This document shows, piece after piece, positions 10,808 to 23,193 of a stretch of 64,000 bases of DNA; positions within the stretch are counted from its first letter, which is position 1; every line of letters begins with the position of its first letter. The translations under genes were made by a program, and so were the position numbers. The notes beneath the pieces were generated by a model. That model searched no databases, was not told where the DNA came from, and was given only the letters and a program-made list of their open reading frames with translations. The stretch is from Monosiga brevicollis MX1 (taxonomy: Eukaryota > Opisthokonta > Choanoflagellata > Craspedida > Salpingoecidae): NCBI RefSeq assembly GCF_000002865.3, contig NW_001865059.1, forward strand, positions 336,739 through 400,738. The letters run 5' to 3'.

Positions 10808-13800
10808 TCAAGTGAGAACCATGTGTGACCACTCCTCGCAACACCGGTACCATGCCAACCGTTGAAAGCCCGACACAGCCTCACCGTTCAAGATGGAAAC
10901 ACGTTCAATGCCGGCCAGCGCCAGAGCTCGCGCCACCTGTAAAGCATTATCGCACACACCTCGAATGAGGGCACAGTCGCTTTGAATCCTACAACGATAC
11001 CACGCAAAGCGCACGACTACAATGGCAGAAGAAGGGGCAGGCGGCAAAAAGCTCTCATCAAGGCTCACCGCTGCTGCACTGGCAAGCCACATTTCATCGC
11101 CAACTACAAAAACGTGCCGGGACTGGCACTTGCGCCGCATCAATTCGGCACAGTCCTCCGGAAGCTGCTCTCCCTCAAGTTCTGGACAGGGCCAGAACGG
11201 CAAATGAGCGACAATAATCACAAACAGATGGGCATCGAGCGTTTACGCGATAAAGGCTGAACGGACCCAGCGCGGGCATGTTGAACGTGTTGGCCTCCAG
11301 GCGGCACAGGGCAAAGCTGTCCGAGTCGCGAGCATCGATGGCGACTGCGTGGCAGTATTTGCGCGCCACAATCGTCTGCAACAGGTTAAAAAACAACCAT
11401 GAATGCCGAAATCCCATAGCTTCAACCATGGGTGGGACCCTGGATTGAGAAACGGTCGGACTGGAAGTGCGTGCTTCACCAAAACTTACGCCATTCTTCA
11501 TGTACAGAGCCAAAAAGTCCTGCACCGAGCTGACGGGGGCCGGCAGCATGCGCAATTGATCCAGCGGTTGCACCTCGTGCTCTACGGGCTATTGTTGATC
11601 CGCCAATTGAGGAAGCGCAACAATTATGGATAATTTAGTCACTTAAGTTTGAACCCAGGTGCACGCAACTTGATGCAAAGCCAGCGCGAGGTGCCTTACA
11701 AAATCGACAGCCGGATTGCTTGCGCGACGTGCAAAGCACGACTTGGGAATCTCCTCGTACAGCCGGCGAGCCGTTGAAATGGTCGAGAAGAAATCCTGTC
11801 CCAAAGTCCATCATATTAGCATTCTGAATCAGCGGTTTGCCTTTTGAAGTGCATAGCGGCCAATAACCTTTCGTACCACGTCGGGTGCATCACCGAAATG
11901 CAGAATACACTCGCTAAAATCATACTGCAGTAAAATGCGTCGCAGCTCCTGCATAATGGCCACGGCTATATCCATTCAGCAACATTGGTGGCGCATGAGC
12001 TTTTTACATGGCGAGAGACCGAGCTACGAGCCTCAAGTGCCCACACGCCATGCTCGTGCGCACGGACAGACCGATGCACAATGTCATGGCTGAATTGGCC
12101 AAGAAGAGTGAATCCCACAGGTGCATGATTTTATCCAGGGAGAACACATGAGCAAAACTGGTCAAAAACCTATCAGGCAAAAATACTGTCAGGCGGCTGC
12201 ATTGCAGAGGGTTTCGATTGAAGGCAGGGCAGCCACGCTATTGGCGTGCATGCTCGTACCAGGGGATGGCAAAGAGGTCGGGTCGGAAGCCCATGGTGTC
12301 GAGGTGTGCCCACAGTTCGGGGTCGACGTAGCACAGCAAATGCCAAAATACGGCCAGAAACTCGTTCAGTGTCTATCCCGAGCCAACAACCAAGGTGAGC
12401 TGCACACTGACATGACTCGAGCAAACAGCATGCCTGTGCCAAGCCCGAGCGAGACGCACGTCGGTATTGTTCTTCAAGAAGAGCTTGGGCATGAAACGTT
12501 TCACAAAGCTATCCAAACATCCGAAAGCAAAAGCTATGCGAATTGATGCAGCGTCAAGCAAGAACAGCACGTAAGAAAAAAAAATTCAGAACCCTCTGGT
12601 GAGCCTGCAAGAAAGAAAGGTGTGGCTGATTGTTTGAATGACCGGCCTGTGTGTGCGGAAAAGGCAAAATAAAAGAGCACGTTGCGCCTCACCCTCATCG
12701 TTAAAGTTGAGCTTGAGAAAGGGTGCCGTGAGCGAGTCGATGCCTTGCCAGTACACCAAATCTGGGTTGGCATTGACCCAGGCTTTGAGCACACGCTTCA
12801 ACTTGCGATGGCCTGCACGCGCACACGGTCAGACGCGAGGTGGCCGCAAAACGATCTGCCATGGGGTGGGCTGATGAGAGTCTGAACTAACCCTCTGGCG
12901 ATGACAAAAGCTGATCGTACTGATGGCAACGGGGAATATCCACCTATTGGAAGAAGACATCCATATCAATGAGGTCAACGTTATGTCCACCAAACCTCTT
13001 TGAGGGCGCAGACGAGCAAGTAGCGCAGCAGCCTGTACAGCCATCGCGTACATCGAGTTGGTGGTCAATTTCGCGTTCGGAAGTCTTGTCGATTGCGGCG
13101 TACACTTCGTGGATGTTTTGTGGCACGTCCAGTAGCACGGCCCAGATCTGCGCTCGCAGTTGGGGTGGCACATCAACTTGCGCAGCTTCTAGAATGAGGT
13201 GCTGCGTGTAGGGGGCGCCTTGCAGCAAGCGTCGAAAGTAGTTGAGACGGTTGTATTGGTAAATAATATCTCGCTCTCGGATGCTCACAGGCTGCTTTCG
13301 CATCTCCTCGGCATGCCTACGACATGGTTGCGAAGGAAAAGGCACAAACACACATAGAGGGAGAACGAAAAGGTGACCAAATGATTCTGAGACTGGCTGA
13401 TCGGGTGGCATCAAGGGGCAGGAGCGTGGCTGGCCAAAACACACTCGTTGTCAGCGGGCTCCTGAAAGACGAGTGGCAAAGGGTCAACCTCTTCCTCTTG
13501 CAAACGATGTGAAAGCTGGCAGAAATACAGCAGATGGTTTGCTTCGTGAGCAGGCACAGGTGCATGAACATCTCCGGGGCGACCCAAAGCAGGGCACGGA
13601 CCGGCTTGAGATCAAGGGGGCAGACAACATGCTCAAAAGCTTGCGCCGCGGCCCGGCGACCCCCGATCTCGGGGCGACCCAGGCGAATCAAGCGAGGCAA
13701 GCGAAGAATTGTGGGTTCCACTTTGCATAGGCCCTTTTGCATGAGGTAATTCTCCAAGCTCATGCCCGTGACCCGCCACAGGTGATAAGCGTCGACGAGC

Positions 13801-14835
13801 GGCCTACGATACAGGAGAAAGAGGTGTCGATAAGCAACATTTGTAATTTACGTCGCCATCATGAGAATCCCAATGCATGACCTATTGTTCTGGCTACGCA
13901 CCACGAGTATAGTGGGTCAGCACGGAGCTTGTCAAACGTGGTTTCTACCGCCTGTGCTCCGGCCGAAGCAGGTGTCTGAGGGGCGGCACGGAGCATGGGG
14001 TCTTGGCGTTGCATGTGCTCCCGTAAAGCGGCCAGTTTGCCATCTAGTTGGGCGCTCTGCAAATGGGGATTGACCACACTAGTGTACACCACCTGTTGGC
14101 TAGCCAACCATGGCATGCCCAACACCTCGACTACAGTCCCGGTTGTCCCCAATTTTGGTGAGCTGGAAATCTCTGAGCAAATCGCACTGGGAACGGCGCA
14201 TACGATGTATACGATACTGTCAGATTTGGCGTACCCATGGTTGGCCGACCACCGGCCAAGGGATGCAAGCAGGCATACAGCGTGTTTTGGACGACCCCCG
14301 GAAGTTGTTGCCAAGCGGCAAAGTCGTCATGTCGCGGCAGAAGCTCATGCATGTAATCGGCCATCAGTGGAGGATCGGAGAGGGCAAGGTCGACAACGCC
14401 CACGCGTTGCTGGGCACGCAAGCTGCGTGCCCGTGGCGAAGACAGCAAGCCTGCCAAACGCTCCAAAAACGACTAGGCATACATCGAGACGATGAGTTTG
14501 TGACCGGAAAAAAAGGTTGCGCTGACATCCGATGGGAAGCACGTACGCCCATGTGGCGAACAGTATGTCGCTGGCCATCCACATCCAGCGTCTGACACGT
14601 ATCAGGCCACAAGGAAGCACCCTGTGTCATCAAAGGTCGCAGCAGGCGGCGGCAGCAGCAGCCACGAAGGTCAATGAGCTGAGCCTTGCGCACTTTGGGC
14701 CCGGAACGACGCATGCCTACCAGCAATAGTTCAAGAACCACAAGTCCAAAACTCCAAACGTCATCTTTGGGATTTGCGACAATGGGTTCGCGGCAGCCTC
14801 GTGCCAAACAGGATGGTGCCAAATACGATGGTTCG

Positions 14836-14895
<60 letters not shown>

Positions 14896-15857
14896 AATTA
14901 GGATCGCTGGGCGCGCTTGGGAGCGAAGCAGACGTAAACGTACCCAATGGGAAACATGACGGCGGCACCGCTGTCGGTCATATCAAACAGGCCGTAGCCT
15001 GCGAGGCGTACATGATCGTCCGCTGTGATGTACACGTGCTCAAGCGTAAGGTTGCGCACGACAATGCCTTCTCCGTGAAGATAGTCGAGCGCTTGTGCGA
15101 GTTGGAGGGCATAGCGCGTGACTGCCGCCACACTGGGTAGCACGAGGAAAAGAAAGGTGAGAACCCACGGGAAGTCCGGTCATGTTGGAACACCAAAGTG
15201 CCTTGTCTGTGCTTGGGTCCTATCTCCACTCCCCAACTTGAATCTGGGCGCAAATCCCGTCGTACCGTTGGCGGGTCTCTAGCTGAACGAGCTCTTGCAG
15301 ACGCCCCTGCAGCGTTTGCGTGTGGTGCTCGGCAACAATGTACACTCGGCCTGTCGAGTGCAGGCATGGGATTGATTAGGATTGGCACGGAGGAACAGTC
15401 GGACAAGCAGTCGCCATTAGTGTTGTCGTACCAGCAGAGCCCACTTCGACAGCAATGTACTGGGCCAGGTGTGGGTGTTTGAGCGCACGCAGCCGCTGCG
15501 TTTCACAGGCCCCAATGCATCACATCAAACATATGCAGCCACGGCATGGGTCAATAAAAGTACGGATGGGTCGCTCCTCTCAAGACCGGTCGGCAGGCCA
15601 ACGCGATTCGCTGGTTGGCCCGAGACACCGTCAGGAGGGATCGCACGCACCTGAAAGCGACCAAAGATGCGGATCTCATTGGGCGTCAATGGCAGGCCGT
15701 TGAGACCACAGCGATCTGTGGGGTGCTGCAGTGCATGAAAGTAGCTGACCCCGATACCTGCACCACCCTCGCCATATCCCAACCGCCCTGCTTTTGCCCC
15801 TACCATTGCCATTGAGCTGGAGGATGCAGCGCCACTGCCCACCCCCGCAGCCGCCAT
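10808..15857 (-). CDS. TBCK: TBC domain-containing protein kinase-like (TBCK)
   Basis: Pseudokinase-TBC-rhodanese protein; animal TBCK is a FERRY-complex subunit linked to Rab5 endosomes and mTOR signalling. Start at 15857 ([18 protein letters not shown]). The N-terminal signature is near-identical to the animal family: [20 protein letters not shown] (15710-15650). Kinase region ~15540-14000: [83 protein letters not shown] is VRN and DFG is GYG, so it should be catalytically dead, as in animals. TBC region ~13300-11850: [88 protein letters not shown]-like sequence. Rhodanese-like C-terminus ~11600-10808 ends [19 protein letters not shown]. At least 15 exons; introns carry a 53-nt poly-A (plus strand). 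All three domains are in the animal order. Confidence 0.93.
14838..14890. repeat. 53-nt poly-A tract (poly-T on coding strand) in TBCK intron
   Basis: Uninterrupted A run on the plus strand, placed between the exon encoding the DFG-equivalent region (FPIG) and that encoding the activation-segment/APE-equivalent region. Confidence 0.97.
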
Positions 15858-15871
15858 CACCACAACTGTCC

Positions 15872-15872
<1 letters not shown>

Positions 15873-15906
<34 letters not shown>

Positions 15907-16118
15907 AGAAAAAAAAAATTGAGAGAGAGAAAGAGATTGAGAGAAAGAGAGATTGAGAGAGAGAGATTGAGAGTTTGAGAGTTTGAGAGTTTGAGAGTTT
16001 GAGAGAGAGAGTTTGAGAGAGAGAGAGAGTTTGAGAGAGTTTGAGAGAGAGAGTAGAGAGTTTGAGAGAGAGAGTTTGAGAGGTTTTTAGGACGAGAGAG
16101 AGAGTTTGAGAGAGAGAG

Positions 16119-16175
<57 letters not shown>

Positions 16176-16225
16176 CAGAGAGAGACAGAGGGAGAGAGAG
16201 AGACAGAGAGAGAAAAAGAAGAACC
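15873..16225. repeat. poly-A plus TTTGAGAG/GA compound satellite
   Basis: About 33 A at 15873-15905, then a long array of GAGAGA interspersed with TTTGAGAGAGAGAG units (about 15918-16130), then pure GA and GAGACAGA units. It fills the spacer between TBCK and UFSP2. The reverse complement of the TTTGAGAG unit recurs at 31230-31510. Confidence 0.93.
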
Positions 16226-16361
16226 TCCCCCCACACACACACACGGGGTACTCGTATTCGCAGAGGGGTGTCAACAAGTGCAATGTGTCCCCTTGTCAAG
16301 ACCTTTGCACTGGATCTGGCGTGGCAGGCGAGTGCTTTCGGGGGCACCGAGTATGTACGGC

Positions 16362-17792
16362 TTATGCAATTGGGTTACCGTGGCCGCTGTCTTCAATCTC
16401 AAACCCCTGAAACGGATCGGTGCGCTCTTCTAGCGAGGGCATTGAGGTGTCTTGCGTGTTACATGGGCTACTCACGGGCACGCTGCGCAAGGGGCAAAGC
16501 AGGTTGTAGCGCGAAGCTGCACCAGGGCCAAAATGATGAGTTTTACAAAGCCAAAAAAAATGCATTTGCCTTTCGAGCCACCCAGAGCTCGACGAACCTG
16601 GCTCAAAAGATGTGATCGGTGCCCAGGCCAGCCAGCCTTGCCGATTGAGAAAGTGAATCGCCTCCTCTTTGCTTTGGTCTTCAAGCGGGCAGTCGAGATT
16701 GCGCTCCACGTAATGAGGGTCCTGGATGGGATATGACAGCGCTGTGATCAATGGCTGGGATGCGTTGAGACGGCAAGGGGTGGTGGATGCATTCGACACC
16801 AACCAGCAATAAAACCCGAGACTGCGCAGGGTTGGGATGGCGGGCAATGCCCACGAGAGCGCGCGCCGAATTGTCAGTGGTGCCACCAATCATGATGGGT
16901 GTGGCCTCGCATTGAAGATGCTGGGATATCAAAGCTTGCAAGTCACTGGCATGAGCTTTTGCGCCGCTCTCAAGGGTCAAGAGACGTGCCGTCACCTGGA
17001 TCATTCGAGGGAGGCGAAACACCAAGGGTTGAGCGCCTCTTCCGTGTGCCGCCATGCGAACGCCATTGTTGTCAACCGTAATCAAGGACGTGATAAAGCA
17101 CGCACACCAAGCCGATGGTCGAGCACCAGTGCTGCTTCAAAGGTCCCTATCCATGTCGTACTGCCTTGAAAACTTGGGGGCTTATCCCCGAGTTCACACA
17201 GCGTCTGCTGAATCGTACGAATGTGCGGCTCCGTGCTAGCCAAGCCAGGGCGTGTGCGTCAATGTCTTATGCCCACTGTCAGCGCAGCCAGTGTTGCCGG
17301 GCGTACCAAACGTGTGGCCGGGTATGTCCTCCCAAACGGAGACTTGAGCATAGTGTTTGCAAGGTCCGATAGCCACAGCCCCACCCCTAGGCTCGAAATG
17401 CCGTCCCAGCGTGAGTTGGGCTGTGGCTGAAGTGAAGCCCGTCTGAAACACATACGGTGCTACCTGGTCGTGGACGTCGTCCATGTTGTAGTGATAGTAA
17501 AGCAACGGCGTATCCAAGACGGTCACTGGCAAACGCACCAAAAATATCAAGGCGGGTCAGACCTTGATGCCAGCTCCGCTGCCCAGCTGCGTCAACACAT
17601 TCTCCCACCTGTTAGCCTGGCGGGCACATGCTCCAGCCCCTCCTTCTTCGTATCGCCTCCCTTTCGTGCTGGCTCATCCAGCCGCCCATCCACTTCCACA
17701 GCATGCTTCAACCTTTGCCACGCGCGTACATCCACCAGCACGGCGGCCGCCACCGACGGCTCCACCACATCTGGCGCTGGCGCCGCCGCCAT
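16362..17792 (-). CDS. UFSP2: UFM1-specific protease 2-like (UFSP2)
   Basis: Cysteine protease that matures UFM1 and removes it from targets. The start at 17792 ([20 protein letters not shown]) gives a short Ala-rich N-terminus. Conserved pieces in order: [16 protein letters not shown] (ends before a GTAGCA donor at about 17465), then [16 protein letters not shown] after CCTAG at about 17395, which carries the catalytic Cys; [79 protein letters not shown] with the catalytic Asp-Pro-His; [14 protein letters not shown] joined to [15 protein letters not shown]. Animal UFSP2 ends similarly (YYNLCLPQR...). The N-terminal extension seems shorter than the MPN-like region of animal UFSP2, though small exons could be missed. 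Stop at 16362. Its 5' end faces the MMPL gene across 177 bp. Confidence 0.91.
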
Positions 17793-17821
17793 CCTAAATC
17801 GTCTGACATTTATTGACCCGA

Positions 17822-17857
17822 TAAGAGAAAGTGTGAATAAAAGTACACTTTCTCTTA
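17822..17857. repeat. perfect 13-bp inverted repeat
   Basis: TAAGAGAAAGTGT at 17822-17834 is the exact reverse complement of ACACTTTCTCTTA at 17845-17857, with a 10-nt spacer GAATAAAAGT. Confidence 0.95.
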
Positions 17858-17873
17858 GCGAGCAAGCGAGCAA

Positions 17874-17875
<2 letters not shown>

Positions 17876-17921
<46 letters not shown>
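17876..17921. repeat. (CA)n microsatellite
   Basis: About 23 CA units inside the UFSP2/MMPL divergent promoter region. Confidence 0.97.
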
Positions 17922-17922
<1 letters not shown>

Positions 17923-17969
17923 GAGATCGCGTTTAGGGCGCCGAGGCGGCTGAGGGGGTGGTTAGCATC

Positions 17970-20900
17970 ATGGCGCCGCTGCAGGCTGGCATCGTGCAGA
18001 GCTATGTGTTGGCTTTGGATCGAGGATGGAAGTAAGTGGTACTTGTTGGGCTTTGATTGGTGATCTCGAATGGGCTGGCGCAAATTTTGACGTTTGTGGT
18101 GCCTGTGATGCCAGGTTTGCGGTGATTATTATCTGGATCCTCCTCGCCGGCCTGTCATGCTGGCAAGGTATGTTCGATTTGATCGGGAGAACAAGCTCCT
18201 CTGCCCTCTTTTGATGAGGGCCCGTGCCTTCAAAGTCTGCTTGGGTTTTCTGGGAGCCGCCTTGTAGGGCTGGATTTCCTCGACTTGACAAATGATGATG
18301 GCGGAACCATTCCATCGCATTATCCCTCGGTGAAGGTGCGGCGTTGAAGCTGGATCTGTGCACGCACATGACCACGGTCGCTTCCTAGCCTCTTATGCAT
18401 GTGGTCCTGCGCTTCTCTGCTTGATTTATGCCAACGCCGCAGGCTGGGGAGATGCTGTCCAACCTCAGCAATCCTCTCGGGGGCACGGACGTGTTTGCAC
18501 TGCGCATCCGCCTGCCCAGTGATACCTCGATCGAAGAGCAGACCGAGTCTTTTGGTGCGCCTCGAGTACCACCCACAAGTGTCCCTATCCTGACGCTGAC
18601 TCACCAATGGTTCTGCTACAATGCATTTGTGTGGCAGATGCCTTTTGCGACGGGCTTCTCGACGCCGTCTTAAACATGAGCGCTGTGAGCGACATCATCA
18701 GCTTTGAGTCGTATCAATGGTATACAGTCTTTATTGGCTACTACACGGATGATCAACCCACTTCATCGACTTCTTCAACCTCCACGGCAGCCACTGTCAC
18801 TCACACAACAGCGCCACCATCGTCCACGGAAGGCTCCACCACCCGATCCGTGACATCGACTACTCCACAGGCCAGCACGACATCCGCCACATCGTCTACC
18901 ACAAAGGACAGTACGACCCACGCAACTGTAAATGCTAGCACGACATCCACCGCATCATCTACCGTGTCATCTAGCACAGCATCTAGCACCACTTCCACCG
19001 CATCATCTGCCGCAAGTACAACTTCAACGTCCATCGTGACAACGACGACAACCCAACCCACAACGCTGTCCACCAGCCCTGCGCCTGTCATGTCCACGTC
19101 CCCAAGTACCACAACCTTGTCTTCTACTCTTTCTTCCATGTCGACGTCACAGGCGTCCTCAAGCTCGACAGAGCCAAGCGCCACTACGACATTAAACTTG
19201 CAGGCCCACCCACAGCGCCAGCGCCGTGCTGCGCAGCCTGATGTGTTCCGCTATTTCGATCGCATTCCCAATCGCCGACCCGACCTCCGGGGTTCGGACA
19301 ATCAGACCATGGTTATCCTCTTTCGCTTTACCGACGGCTGGAGCGATAGCGACTTTGCAGCTTACAGCCTCATTGAAAAGTCTGCACAACGCCTCATTCA
19401 GACGCACTTGCCGCCCGGCACTTCACTCGTTGTTACGGGGGATGATGCACTCTGGAACACGGTCGTCGATGGCCTTGAAGCCGATTTGCTCCTGGGCGAT
19501 AGCATATCCATCCCTTTGGCCCTGCTGGTGCTATGCCTGACGCTCCGCTCCTTTCGCTTCGTGGTGGTGCCCATTGTCAGCGTGGCACTCTCTGTGATTT
19601 TCTCCTTTTTGCTCATGGTGCCCGTGGCCAAGGCTACCAGCGTCTCAACGGTTGCCCCCAACCTCATGATGAGCCTCACTATTGCCATGAGCGTTGACTA
19701 CAGTCTTTTCATTTTATCCCGCTTTCGAGAAGAGCTTCGCAAAGGTTGGTTCGTGTATCATACCCTCGGCAGGCGCTGCCGTCGCTCACGGCCTGCACCA
19801 TGCCTGCTTGCACCATCAACCACACGACTGGTGAACTCAGGTCAACGCATGGAGGAGGCTTTGACCACCGTGCTGCGCACGGCGGGGCACACAATTCTGG
19901 TATCATGTGACTTTTGCCCTGCTCAGCTGCCCTGGGAGAGTAAGGAGCCGTGTGGCGTTCATCACTGATCATCATCCTCTGGTGCAACGCTCGTGTGCTC
20001 AAACCCAGGTGTCGGGCATCACCTTGATTCTGAGTTGCATGGGTCTCGTCATTCTACCCTTGGACCTGCTCAAATCGATGGGTATGTACGACCGGATTTG
20101 CCCACCTCCAGAGGTACAGTCACATAGGCCACTTGCACACCCTTCATGATTTGCCCCATGCTGGCGCATTGGTAGGCTATGGGTCAGGGGTCGCCGTGAG
20201 TGTGACGATTCTAGAGAATCTGACGCTTACACCAGCCCTTATTCTCACGTTTAAGCGCTTCTTCATCAACTCGGCCAAAACGTGCGTCCCAGGGTCCTTG
20301 ACAAATTGGCACCCCCCCCCCCCCGCCCTATAGCTTTGGTGGTCGAAGCATCGTGTTTGCCTCTTACCAACATGATGGCTTAGAAAATGCTGCGGGGGAC
20401 CGCTGCACGAGGACGTTGTTGCGCACGAATACATCCAGATTCGCCGTCATAGTACGTACCCGCTGTATTTTTACGAGTTCTGGCCCTTGATGTTGTTGGT
20501 TTTTGGGTTTTGTTACGCAGGCCGCTCAACGCCCATTCAATATATGCTAGGACATCAATACGCTCAGCTCAGCAACCGAGCTGCTTCGCTCAATGCAAAC
20601 ATGACCGGTCCCGCCAATGACGAGGACGAAGATGATGATGATGACATCTTGGACCCCAGCGCGTTGGATGAGTTTCCCTACGGTATGTTTTTGGTGGGAC
20701 AAAGATCTCCTGGGCCCATGCTCATCCAGCTTTTTTCGCTGATGTGTGTCGTTTGGGGCATAAACATGATTAGACGACCAGCTGGAGCGAGAACTCGAAG
20801 CTGAGAGCATTCAACGAGCGCGTAGCTCGGCTTGGTTCAAGATTGGTGACTGGATCACTTCACGGCCGTGGATTTCCATTCTTAGCGTTTTTGCCCTCGC

Positions 20901-21903
20901 TGCTGCCTGTGCCTACCCGGCGCTTTCGTTTCATCGCATTGACGGAGTCCGCTGCGAATGCCCCTATAACAGTCACTACGTGCGAGGTAGACGTTGCCCG
21001 CTACTTTATGAAGAGTGTTCATCGGTGCACCCTTGGCCGGTATTAACATGAATCTGCTTTTTCTTGCGCCTGTTTTACCTCGAGGTTATAATACGTTGGC
21101 GTCGGAGTTTGGGGCAGGGATGGTTTTTCCATACGCCCTTGTGGTTGCGGCCAAAGAACGCAATGTGGTGCCATGGGACCCGGCACTGATTGACGACGTT
21201 GACATTCTCATGGCAGCGCTCGACAAGTATGTGCATGTGTCCCAGTTTAGCCGTCACTAGACTATTCTCATTTTGGCGCGCAATTTGCTTTGTTGGCATG
21301 TCTAGCTTGACGGGAAGTTCACAACGCCAAGCCTTTGGTTTTGCATGGAGTGGCGACATTGATCCGCCTGCGTTGCAACAGCCCGAGTGCTTTGATCCAT
21401 TGCCCGACGTTCAGCAGTCGCCGTGCGAGGTCAGGAATAGAACGCCCATGCAACCTGCCCGTCGGCCGTCGGCCGTTGCGCGTTGACGAATGTGCCGCAT
21501 TGTCTAGATGATGCGAACCTTGAATGCAGAAGTGCTTGCGTTGCCTGCGGTCAAAGCATGCATTCCCGTGTGTACCCAGGCTCTGCTCTACAACTCGCTC
21601 AATCCCAGCGAACCCAAGTAAGTTTTGGCATCTTTTCCTCATGAACTTCTGCTCACGAGATCGGAAGTCTTGGGTTATATGTTCGCGAGGGCACAGTGGG
21701 TATGGTATCAGCGCAATGTATTCTCACAGGAAGCCCGCCGCGTCAGCGCCACGTTTTTGTGGCTTGAGACCTTGTATGATTCGGGGTCGGTGGACGGCCA
21801 GGACTGGCTACGCCAAGCACGCCAAGTATGTATGCACCTGGCCATTGCTTGCCATAGCATTGCGAGATGCGCCACGCGCTATACTGCAAGAATATTTCAA
21901 ATG

Positions 21904-21937
<34 letters not shown>

Positions 21938-23193
21938 TCATTGCACCCAGGTTTTGACCGAGCACACGGCGAACTCTGACTTTGAGTACTTCTTGGCTCG
22001 CGGCGACAACGGCGGTCAGTGCCTTTCAAATCGTGTCTCTTTGACCCTCTTGTGCTGGAAGCTAGATTGAGAGTAGAGGAGGTACTGGGGTAGGAGATTG
22101 TACTGCCTGGGCGGGTTTTATAATCATTTTCCTATGTCGCTTGCCGTGGGCGTGCATGCAGATGGGGACGCCATGGACTTCTTATATGCCAAGTTTGGCG
22201 TGATGATGATTGTAATTGCTTCGATGGTCTTTCTGCTGATGCTGGCGGCGTTTCGCAGCGTGCCCATTGCGCTCAAGGCCGTCGTGTCGATTGCTTTGAC
22301 ACAATTTGTGGTGTACGGGGTGGCCACTTGTGTCTACGAGTATGGGGCTTTGCATTGGACCGGCTTTCATGGATTCCAAAAACTCGGGGGCCTGTGCTGG
22401 GTCCCGCCTGTCCTCTGTTTCTGCGTCATGGTACGGCCAACAAAAAAACCACCGAGACAGTCTCCTTGTCGGCAGGGCCGGAGGTGGCCGCTATGCGAGG
22501 GGAAGCCCCGTTTGTTTGTCTTACCTGCTCTCTTTTTGTCTTTTGATGACCTTGGCATTGCCTTTTGGCGTTGTGTGACTTGACTTGCTGGTGAAAAGAT
22601 GTTGACAGGTGCCTTGCTCATACTTTGTGTTCGCACCTCGTGAATGCTTAGGTGGGGTTGGGATTGGACTACCATGTCTTCCTCTTGTCACGCATCATCG
22701 AGTTTCGTCGCATGGGGTTTGGTGATCGCGAGAGGTACGTTAACGACCTTTGTCATGGAGCTTTTTTCCAGGCTGAGAACCAAGAGCTCATGTCACCTGG
22801 GATAGCGTTCTTTTGGGCTTGGCTCGCACGGGGCGGGTGATCACGGCAGCTGGCGTCATCATGGCCATTGCCTTTGTGGGCCTGCTGTTTGCCCACGAAG
22901 CACTTTTGGTGCAGGTACGATTGTTACTGGGCGAGTTGCTAGAGTAAGAACGGTCGTTTGGCTCGGTTGATAAGGGCCCGGCCACACTTCACAAAGCATG
23001 CGCGGGCGTCGCCCTTGGTGTGCAGATATCCTTCTACATTGTGATTGCGGTTTTGATTGACACCTTCGTGGTGCGGGCCTGTTTGGTCCCCAGCTTGATG
23101 GTCGTCTTGGGTCGCGTCAACTGGTGGCCCGCAACCATGCCCCCTGTGTCACGAGGGGATGAGATGGACGTGCGGCTCGATTTCTCCCTGTGA
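17970..23193 (+). CDS. MMPL-family RND transporter with mucin-like extracellular segment
   Basis: Multi-pass membrane protein of the RND/MMPL superfamily; bacterial members export lipids or hydrophobic compounds. Start 17970 (MAPLQAGIVQSYVLALDRGW). TM1 is FAVIIIWILLAGLSCW (~18117-18165). The porter loop includes GLDFLDLTNDD and DVFALRIRLPSDTSIEEQTE. A Ser/Thr-rich segment of ~140 residues (about 18760-19200) follows, likely O-glycosylated. Then comes the first MMPL helix bundle: SISIPLALLVLCLTLRS, VPIVSVALSVIFSFLLMVPV, MMSLTIAMSVDYSLFILSRF (family motif with TM4 Asp). After SRPWISILSVFALAAACAYP the second half repeats the plan: DAMDFLYAKFGVMMIVIASM, VGLGLDYHVFLLSRIIEFRR, ISFYIVIAVLIDTFVVRACL, SLMVVLGRVNWWPATMP, ending at 23193. 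About 12 or more exons, with a 32-nt poly-T in one intron (21905-21936). The internal duplication is typical of RND. Substrate unknown. Confidence 0.88.
21905..21936. repeat. poly-T tract in MMPL intron
   Basis: Uninterrupted T run upstream of a CCCAG acceptor; probably an expanded polypyrimidine tract. Confidence 0.95.

Larger units (their letters stand above)
17793..17969. promoter_or_regulatory. 177-bp divergent promoter region, UFSP2 / MMPL
   Basis: The two start codons (17792 minus, 17970 plus) are only 177 bp apart, so both core promoters or 5' UTRs must lie here. The space holds a perfect 13-bp inverted repeat (17822-17834 with 17845-17857) and a (CA)n run. No TATA box could be assigned with confidence. 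Confidence 0.55.

Noticed and set aside
18801-19184. Long minus-strand frame rich in Asp/Val opposite the mucin-like segment
   Set aside because: It is the antisense of the Ser/Thr repeat codons of the MMPL gene; the plus strand carries MMPL motifs on both sides.
20311-20328. Poly-C run in the MMPL gene
   Set aside because: Lies just before a CTATAG acceptor in an intron; treated as a polypyrimidine variant, not a feature of note.
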